Origin: Muricea muricata
Lineage: Eukaryota > Cnidaria > Anthozoa > Malacalcyonacea > Plexauridae
Direction of reading: 5' to 3'
NCBI GenBank assembly: GCA_963855995.1
Contig: OY979724.1
Span: forward strand, 5,701,058-5,765,057
DNA: 64,000 nucleotides
Positions 56,107 through 64,000 of the stretch are shown one piece after another. Positions within the stretch are counted from its first letter, which is position 1. The number at the start of each line of letters is the position of its first letter. The position numbers were made by a program, and so were the translations under genes. Under the pieces are notes generated by a model, which was not told where the DNA came from, made no database searches, and saw only the letters and a list, made by a program, of their open reading frames with translations.

Positions 56107-59100
56107 ATGAAATTACTAAAGACAAACTTGTTAAAAATTTGCTCCTTACTTCTGATGGTCAACATGATTTTTGGTACCAAGGCAGATGAATCGCGGTGAG
56201 ATTAACTTATATATTCCATTTGATATATTTTCCATGTTGCTTCGTGTTCATTAGTTGTGTATGTTAGCGCCGTTCTAAAGGAAGTCATGTGAAATAGAGG
56301 TGCTACATCTGGGCAAGTTTGCTATTTGGATAGATTTTATTCAACAGTTTACTCTTCTGCAGTTTCTGATTTAACTTTGCCAAGAAAACGAGAACAAAAT
56401 CCCCAAAATGAAAGTTTTACAGTTAATCATTTTAGATTTACTCGATACGTACGTGTTGGAACGTTCACATTTGCCGTTTGGAAAACTTTACACTTCTGAT
56501 TGGTTGTACAAAATGAAAGATTTTGAATTTTTCCATACTGCAATGAAAATCCCATTTTACGGTGGCTCTAAAAGATAGCCAATAAAATAAAACATATTAT
56601 GGTGAGATTTGCATGTATAGTCAAGCATCATTCTGAACAGAAGATAAGCGTATAAAGGATGATATCAGCACTACATAAGCACAAATTGCCATCCACAGGA
56701 AGATGACGGAATTTGCTAAGCGACATTAATTTCGCCTGTTTTGCATCCCGATTAATGTGAAGGGATTATGCAACAGGTCATGTAATAAAAATTTAACCTT
56801 AGAAAATACAAGGAAAATACAGTTTTAATAAAATAAGGTCAGGTTTCGAGTGTCTTTACTTGAGCAGATATTTGCTAAGAAGTGGAACTTTTACTTTGTA
56901 AACATGAAAGTGGTAGCGATGAGATGATGTAGAACTACAGAGCAACCATATGTACGGCATGGAAATAATGTAAAGGATTAGGCAGGAAATGTCTTTAGAG
57001 TTTAAAGTTCTCATATCATATATAGGCTATACCCTAATTTTTACTTACTTTCTGCAAACAGTCTTTCTGCAAACTGTACAACTGAAAAGACAGAGACATC
57101 CTGTTGCAGAGGATTGCCGGGCCTACCAGGAAGAGATGGTTTGTCTCATTTACATTACTACATCTATAAACTATAATATACAGCTAATTCAATAAAGATT
57201 GTCCTTCCTATGAAGGCGTGGCGGAGCATTGCGAAATTATTTCTTTGAAACAGCATCAAAGGCACATATAAACCAGATAATAAATTTCCTTGATAAAAAA
57301 TAATTCCCGAGTATCGCAAACATTTTATTCCCTACCAGATCAAATCTAATGAAAACATATTTCAAAAGAGATTCGTCTGGGAGAACCTATATATACGAAT
57401 ATACACCCAATTAACGCCCTAGTTACGTCTCTGTTTGAAATACATAAAAAAATTTCGCAAAATTACAACATGGGGAACATAATATCGCGAAAGATAAGCT
57501 ACATTATGATAACATGTACCCTTAACTGAATATGTATTTGAAATAACAATCGATGGAGTCATGCTTGTCTATGTTTGTTTTTCATCTATGCAGTATAATT
57601 ATTTTTTAAGGGCGTGATGGTCGTGATGCTGGATTACGAGGTGAGTAAACGTATTCATATTAGAAAAGTATTTTTACCATAGTATTGCAGGCTCTAGTTG
57701 CTGCATGCGGCAATCTTGTCTAGGATCTTACGATAAAATACGTTCATAATGCGTCGAATAAAAAAGCAATCCTTTACGAATGCTTGACTATTTTAGCTGA
57801 TTCTTTCTGGTATTGACATTCTTAGTTATTTAAAAATATGACAAAACAGACCGTAAACCATGACGACGTTTTTATGGTCATTCGATGAGACACAAGTGTC
57901 CACGATCGATCTTTGGGTGTTTTGAAATTCCTGATACTTTGCCGTAGTTCAATAGAAAATGAATAACTGTGAAAAAGGTCGAATCTCGCTCAAAGTTGAA
58001 AGCATAAATTTAGCCTTGAATTTCTACCAAAAAACTATATAGCAGGTAAAACAGTTTTTGCTTGAAATCTTTCTCCAAGTTTATACAAAAAGAATAATTC
58101 GAAGGTGAAAAAGCTTTCCGCTAAATTCAGAAGCTCAATTAAAGGCTCGAAAAATATCGTTAGGTATACAAGTGCGATCATTATGAATTAAAAAATGTTT
58201 GCTTACTGAAGATGAACAAAAAACAATTAAACATCATCACATATTTTACGGCATAACCTTTTTGATTTTTGTGATCTCGTAATAATCATTGAAGTCCGAA
58301 AACCGAAATTAAACCTTAATTTTGCTGCTAGCGGTCTATCTGTAGAGTATCTCGCTAAATGAAAACGTGTGCTTGCAATACAACCTCGATCCCAGGGCCT
58401 TTTCTTAAAATGGAGGGAGGGCCTGGCACCCGCTTCAATAGCCTCAAACAGTTTATTTATTCAAAACCGTATATCAGTATACCTGGGGGGGGGGGAAATT
58501 GCGAGTGAAATTTAACGCCGTACTAAGGCGCTGCATTACGTGTTTTTTTCTAAACACATCGATGTATCGGTCCTTTCGGAAAAATATACTAATTTATGCC
58601 AGCTCGTTTCCCTCCCTCTACAAGGCCCTGAGAGCGAGGTTGCTTGCAATAGGCAGCCATTATCAAGGGTAATAATGGCTACTTTTCATTAATCTGATCA
58701 TTGATTTTACATCAGGACCTCCGGGAATACCTGGAGAAGCTGGACCAGTAGGGCTTCAGGGTCCAAAAGGGGAAGCTGGGGGATCAGCAGGAGCAGTTTA
58801 CACACGCTGGGGAAGAAAGCAGTGCCCTCAAACATCTGGAACCACTGTAATATATTCAGGTATATAAATTAATTGTTGTACGTGAAGAACAAAGTAAGAC
58901 GCTAAAAAAAGGTTATATCCGCGCACGAATGCAACGTTCTTTCATCTGATCCAGATTGGAGCTAGGACCATGAAGCACCACCAACCCAAAAGCATAGCAT
59001 AGCGAGATTACCCTCAGTCTGGGCCACGAAGCGTAAGAGAGGGTTACTAGCTAATTACGTGCGCGTATTTATTTAATCCGTGATAAGCCGAGACATACCG

Positions 59101-60041
59101 AAGTGCAATATTCATCAAATATCACAGGCACGTGAGGGTATCGGTAGGTCAACTTCACTTATCTCAAATGATTAGCTAAAAAACCTTTTAGTAATGAAAA
59201 CATAAGCCTTAACTTCGTAAGTCAAACGTCAACCGTGTAAGCGAACAATCATTGAACCTTGATTAGTTTTGGCATTTTATATTAAATATTTTGTAATATG
59301 AAAGTTCCATGCATGCATATATACCCTGTTATACACTGTTATGTATACGCTGTTAAAACGCTGACTGAACCGAAAATGTCATGCACGTGCGATGGAATTC
59401 GATCACATGTTCGAATAGCGTGAGCTGATGCACCGAAATGTCATCGGATACTACTTGCTATGAATATTGCTAACATAATTGCTTCCCTAGCAGTGCGCAC
59501 GTGTTGTATGTCACGTGATAAAACTTCAGCCAGAAAATAACATTACTGAAATATACTAATAGGTGTGATGGGAGGATCATTGTATTACTCTTCTGGTGGT
59601 GGATCAAACTATCTTTGTTTATCATCGAACCCAATATTCGATAAGACTATACCCGGCAGTCAAGGTGCGAGCTTTATATATGGTACAGAGTATGAAGTGT
59701 CTGGGAATTCTAATATGTTTCCAAAAAACCTTTATAACCACGATGCTCCATGCGCAGTCTGTCACACTGAGTCACGTGGTAGCCATGTAATGATTCCAGG
59801 TCGTAATGTCTGTCCCTCAGGTTGGACCTTGGAGTACAAAGGTTATATTATGTCAGCACATCAATCACATAGAGGTAAAACACAGTTTATTTGCGTTGAC
59901 GGAGACGCTGAAAGTACGACTGGATCTAACAGCAATCAAAATGGTGCATTGTTGTATTTCGCTGAAAGTCAGTGTGGTTCTCTTCCTTGTCCACCATATG
60001 GCGCTGGTAAAGAAATTACCTGTGCTGTTTGCACGAAATAA
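56107..60041 (+). CDS. short-chain collagen C4-like gene 2 (complete, five exons)
   Basis: This is a secreted collagen-like protein of 272 residues. Exons are 56107-56195, 57062-57138, 57611-57640, 58716-58859 and 59563-60041; all introns are GT-AG and the summed length is 819 nt including TAA. Exon 1 starts MKLLKTNLLKICSLLLMVNM, a signal peptide with likely cleavage near GTKA. Exon 2 adds a linker with NCT (a possible N-glycosylation site) and a CC pair, then GLPGLPGRD. Exons 3-4 give GRDGRD, a one-residue break and GLRGPPGIPGEAGPVGLQGPKGEA. The C-terminal domain (about 190 residues) has YTRWGRKQCP, CAVCH, CPSGWTLEYKGY, CGSLPCPPY and CAVCTK. Triplets imply trimers in extracellular matrix or secreted material. 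The C-terminal domain's ligand is unknown. AATAAA overlaps the stop. Confidence 0.92.
58381..58642. mobile_element. MITE in intron 4 splice-proximal part of collagen gene 2's third intron
   Basis: CAACCTCGATCCCAGGGCCT at the left is inverted at the right (AAGGCCCTGAGAGCGAGGTTG). It lies within the intron between exons 57611-57640 and 58716-58859, ending about 70 bp before the acceptor. Its termini resemble the CAACCTCGTCCCCAGGG tract in the 5.2-6.2 kb element. Confidence 0.6.
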
Positions 60042-60099
60042 ATCAATTCACTTCCTTAATTTGACTATCAATTCTACAATCATGTCATTAACAATTTTG

Positions 60100-61463
60100 T
60101 TTTAATGAGCTAAATGTTGCACAGAAGTGCAACAATAATTCCAGTTATTATCTAAATTTAAAGTAATTATTGTTAGTTTTTTTCCAAGCTGTATCTAGGG
60201 TAATGTAAACAGTGATGCAACTTTCGAAATTATTAAACAAACTTCCCGAGAAAACGCTCGTTGAATGCATTGTGCACTTACCTATGAAGAATTGTCGCTA
60301 TTTTCTTCACTGCAATATGTTCAAAACCGTTTGTAGAAATCCTGTATTGGTCGGATTGTTCTTTGACGGCACCATTTTTTGCCAGAAAAAATTAAATAAC
60401 GACAAGAACTCCCTAAATTGATCACCTCCCTATCCAGAATCACACTAGTATACTATTGCAAATGCTGTAATTTGATTGTTTTCTCCACTCGGTATCTATT
60501 CCTCGACAGATAGCGAGTAGCGAAACAATAATCTTCCTATCGAGATTTCTTTTAAAAAAATTGCTTAAAAATCATATTTTTGTTGAATATTCCATGTTTG
60601 ACGTCTGAATCTACTAAAACAATTAAATTACCCGCTCTCGATTCAAGCTCGTAATCTAATTGTTAATTATTATTTTTAGTTGAAGCTATCAAATCTGAAT
60701 AAAAATATGAAATTGTTCACCATCCGAAATATTCATTTACTTTATGAATGGTGTTTTCTGCAAAAATAAAACGCTCTGGCTTAAGATGTTAATGAATTCA
60801 GGATTTATAATCTTGACAAATTCAAAGCATGTTTTAACATTTTGTTCTTTCTTAATTGGTGGGCAACAATGTTTGAGAAAAAAATTTTAGCAGACAGACT
60901 TCTGCCCGCTGTTCTGAAATTAAATTCACATGCAGGTTTTCCAGGCTTCCTTTCACTTGTTATTACTTATTTTTCAAGATGGTATAATCCGTATATTTCT
61001 CATACGGGATCTATCTACAAGCGTATTATGTGGAGGGTACAATATCTAAACACATGTGATGTAAATTTTTCTGGAAAAATTTGGTACAATACTGTGTTTG
61101 TCATACTAGCTGCTAGTATATGTCACTGAAGCAAAACAGGGGTACATGAAGAATACACGACGTCGCAGTACCAAAAAATAGCCCCTCTGATTTCTAATTG
61201 CGTTTAGCTAACAAAAATGCATGTTCTATAGATGAGAGCATGCTGGTGCAATCTAGCCATTGGTAACATTTTTGCCAATCTCGTCATCGGTAACTTGCCC
61301 TCGGCAGTGTAATGAGTAGACCCGCATGGCTTGTAGATCTCTGTTCATTTGCAAAGAGATTCATAATAAGAATGTCTAAAACGTCAAATATCTAATCAAT
61401 GTAGTTTTGAAACAAGTCAGGAAGTTACTCCTTATTTCCTGGTCAAAGATCTGCCAAAACCAC
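60100..61463. other. non-coding spacer
   Basis: Frames at 60212-60421 and 60842-61129 show no recognisable domain. This region probably holds the 3' UTRs of the convergent collagen gene 2 and membrane-protein genes. Confidence 0.4.
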
Positions 61464-62409
61464 TCAAATTGCTGACGTGCAATTTCTCAATGGATATTCC
61501 CGTAACCTATCCTGACGCGATTCGAAAGCGCTGACCAATGAGGAACCAAAATACGATACCATATTAACAATAATGACAATGTTTGCTACCATGTGCCGTC
61601 GCCAATATCTCAACCACACTCTGCGCATAGGAATATCATAAAAATGAACTTGAATGAATACGGAGACAATGTTGAAGGAAAAATCTATCGCCGTACTTAT
61701 GCAAATTCTGACAAGAGAGCCTTGGATGATTTCCCACGGACGATCAACGTTGAAATTCATCACTAGATACAAAACCAGATACGCTTGACTTAAAATGACA
61801 GTTGTGTACTCAAACAGAATATTCTGAATTTCGAGGTCTGCATTGAAGCGACGTATACGTGGACTATCCAACGTTTCCACGCTTAAGGTGGCTCCACAAC
61901 GAGTTTTGTTGGCACATGCGATGAAACGTTTCCACATTTTAATACGAAGGTCGAGAGTTGCTTTGCTCAAAACATTTGAAACGCCATGCAGCAAAGACAA
62001 ACCAATAAAAAGCCAGATATTTTGAAAATCCGATTGCATTGTACGGTATAGCCCAATCGCGCCGCCACGAAGGAAATAGCAAATCACAAATGCTTTATCT
62101 ATCGGAAATAAGCCCAAGCTTCTTCGCAATACAAGATATTTACCAATAGCTGTTGGTAAAAATACTATCCCCGGTGTAAGCGCCGCAATCAGCGCTTTCA
62201 TTATCTTGTTTTTTGTCTCTATAAAATACGCGATGATGACGTATGTGTAAATGTTTGCGATTACGGTACACGCTATGAATGTGAAAGAGAGACAGAAGAA
62301 TATCCGACCAAATGAAAGGTCTGTCGTTGGATTGACTTGCCTGAATTTCCTGACCACCAGGTTAACACATATCAGAAGAGTAAGGACAAATAACGCGTTG
62401 TCAGGTATT
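61464..62409 (-). CDS. multipass membrane protein, last exon, family not recognised
   Basis: The exon encodes about 314 residues with seven or eight hydrophobic segments, including LFVLTLLICVNLVV, FTFIACTVIANIYTYVIIAY, VILSQAYLVLYLVM, TAIDFSFNIVSVFIQ and MVANIVIIVNMVSYFGSSLV. Basic loops (RIKMWKRFIACANKTR; RRVWLRYWRRH) separate them. No ATG begins the frame. Instead TTTTGTCTTTTAG, a good acceptor, precedes AATACC at 62409, entering in phase 2, so upstream exons are expected to the right. The stop is at 61464-61466. There are no channel-pore, GPCR or transporter signature motifs I can name. An intact frame this long in a region full of decayed elements supports a real gene. Confidence 0.65.
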
Positions 62410-62589
62410 CTAAAAGACAAAATCAATGTTCATCAACTTTACTGATTTACTGATAGGAAATAAATGCAAATTTTTCTGACGACATAGAGCATTAGATACG
62501 GCAAAGGAGTAACCTCAAGCACTCAAATTACTTTGTAATAAAATCAAAATCAAGAGTCGTGAAAATGTTATATTAAAATTTATAATATA

Positions 62590-63000
62590 GCTTTTATGAG
62601 TTCTGAACGCTGATTGGTTAAGAGCCGTGTTAACATTACCCAACGTAAACACAGAAAACTTCCCATTGCTCATCAATTGAAGTAATTTTATAATTTTTTG
62701 CCATGTTATAAAAGAAATATAAAACATTTCTTTCGGCATTGATATATACATTATATCGAAATTTAGTAAAAACACAATTTCTTGTTTTTCGTGCTGGTAT
62801 TTAGAGACTGTTGTGAGTGTTTTGTTTACAAAGAACGCACGAGCTGAATGTACAATGAACGAAAAGTTTTCTATACTGCACGAGGTCACCGGGACCGAGT
62901 TTGGTACAGAAAATTTTGAATTCATTGAGCATCCAGCAAGTGCGTTGTTTGTAAACTAAACAGTCTCCAACCCATTTTATATATTGACCTGAGTTCACTG
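62590..63000. repeat. imperfect inverted-repeat element, MITE-like
   Basis: GAGACTGTTGTGAGTGTTTT followed by GTTTACAAAGAACGCAC (62804-62842) is inverted near 62938-62975 (GTGCGTTGTTTGTAAACTAAACAGTCTCC). The frame through it on the minus strand (62515-62925) has no domain. Confidence 0.45.
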
Positions 63001-63321
63001 CTTGCACTAATTTAAATACCGTATGCCTACATCTTTGCTTAGTTTATTTACCTCGAAAAATTTCAATACATTTTCTACCATGTTTCTCTTTTCATACTTT
63101 TAGGAACTACTTCGTGTTCAATCTGGTTAAATTTGTCTTCATTTCATCGATTTTTACAAAATTTGTCGTCATTTTAAATTAATAATGTACGTTTTCCGTA
63201 CGTTATTGCACGGGTTTTAGGACCAATTCGGTTCGTCTATTGTGGTGTTTAATTTAGATCTATTTACCTTGCATGTGACCTGAATGCTATTATGAATGAA
63301 TGATATTAATGAACTTAATGA

Positions 63322-64000
63322 GAAGTCTCTAACGTTCAAAACTGGGCCATTACCAATAAACTGCCACTCAATACCACTAAGACCAAAACCATTCTTATTT
63401 CTGGTAAACGTCTTAAAGCTAAGCTTACTCCTGAAAATAAAACTCTCAATATTAAATTGAACGATGATTTATTAGAACAAGAGCACACTGTGAAATTACT
63501 GGGCTTTAATATTGATGAAGATTTAAACTTTGACACTCATGTTGGTACAATTGCAATGAAACTATCGAAACGTATTGGAATATTGAAATCTATAAAATCC
63601 TACCTGCCTCGAAACGAACGTATTCTTTTCTACAATGCTATGATCAAACCTCTATTTCTCTATTGTAGTATAACCTGGACAAACTGTAGTAAGAACCATA
63701 GCACGAAAATTTTAAAACTTCAAAAACGCTGCGCCAGAATTATCCTTGACGCAGAACCTGGTCATTTCTCGACTAATCTATTTAATAATCTTGGTTGGTT
63801 ACCTTTTTACGTAGAGTCGGATACCAGGAAATGTATTATGATCTACAAGCGTACTATTAATGCTACTCCAGAGTACTTAAACAAACTTTTGAATTTAAAT
63901 AGCCAACAACATTCGAGGAACACTCGCAGTGCTAATTTAAGTTTAGTAACTCCGAAATACAATAGAACTACAGAAGCAGGAAGAACTTTTTCTATAACCT
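63322..64000 (+). pseudogene. CR1/L2-like LINE reverse-transcriptase C-terminal part, runs off window
   Basis: An uninterrupted frame of 226 codons has no ATG start and no stop before the window end. It reads NWAITNKLPLNTTKTKTILI, then HTVKLLGFNIDEDLNFDTHV and AMKLSKRIGILKSIKSYLPR, IKPLFLYCSITWTN, LQKRCARIILDAEPGHFS and LGWLPFYVESDTRK. This is the thumb and C-terminal region of a CR1/L2-type non-LTR retrotransposon RT. The upstream side is out of frame and truncated near 63290. Whether the rest is intact cannot be seen. Confidence 0.8.

Noticed and set aside
62410-62426. TTG-initiated extension of the membrane-protein frame
   Set aside because: A TTG start is not expected in an animal nuclear gene, and the sequence here is a polypyrimidine tract ending in AG, so it is read as intron.
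62515-62925. 136-codon minus-strand frame upstream of the membrane-protein exon
   Set aside because: It lies across a MITE-like inverted repeat, lacks convincing splice sites in phase with the downstream exon, and its sequence is low-complexity.

Overview
The window is 64 kb of AT-rich eukaryotic DNA, most likely from a cnidarian. A sponge or another early-branching marine invertebrate cannot be excluded. The evidence is: GT-AG introns with consistent phases; two genes of the short-chain collagen C4-like family known from sponges and cnidarians; and a mixed load of decayed Ty3/Gypsy, DIRS, BEL/Pao, Penelope-like, CR1/L2-like, Tc1/mariner and pogo elements. No prokaryotic or organellar feature is visible.

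Host genes are few. A short-chain collagen-like gene lies at 7.2-9.2 kb on the plus strand; its first exon was not found. A complete paralogue lies at 56.1-60.0 kb: five exons, 272 residues, signal peptide, interrupted Gly-X-Y segment and a cysteine-rich C-terminal domain. An inverted, broken copy of that paralogue's first two exons lies at 52.9-53.7 kb. The last exon of an unrecognised multipass membrane protein lies at 61.5-62.4 kb on the minus strand. A possible first exon at 20.3-20.6 kb and a signal-peptide-like exon at 42.4-42.5 kb are weak candidates.

Layout: 0-7 kb holds nested foldback elements, one with a 7-bp target duplication and one carrying a tRNA-like SINE head and telomere-like repeats. 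7.2-9.2 kb is collagen gene 1. 11.1-16.2 kb is a dead Gypsy element (minus) with both LTRs, a tRNA-Leu-type primer site and four lesions. 17.3-19 kb holds small repeats. 20.7-25.3 kb is a DIRS1-like tyrosine-recombinase retrotransposon (minus) whose internal complementary region is still legible. 27.5-32.0 kb is a pogo/Tigger-like transposon (minus). 34.3-42.5 kb is a nest of palindromes: an outer inverted repeat interrupted by a TTAA-flanked insert, enclosing a 1.4-kb foldback with palindromic arms and a Tc1-like element that is itself split by a 2.5-kb foldback. 43.9-47.7 kb holds Penelope-like and BEL/Pao remnants. 50.6-50.9 kb is a LINE 3' end with a (TATCG)13 tail. 52.4-60.1 kb is the collagen paralogue locus. 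63.3-64 kb is a LINE reverse-transcriptase end running off the window.

The most notable observations are the 1.4-kb foldback, whose two tips carry a tRNA-like T-arm and a hairpin whose two copies differ by a compensatory pair of substitutions; the DIRS circle-junction complement; the inverted exon duplication beside collagen gene 2; and the dated insertion order in the 34-42 kb nest.
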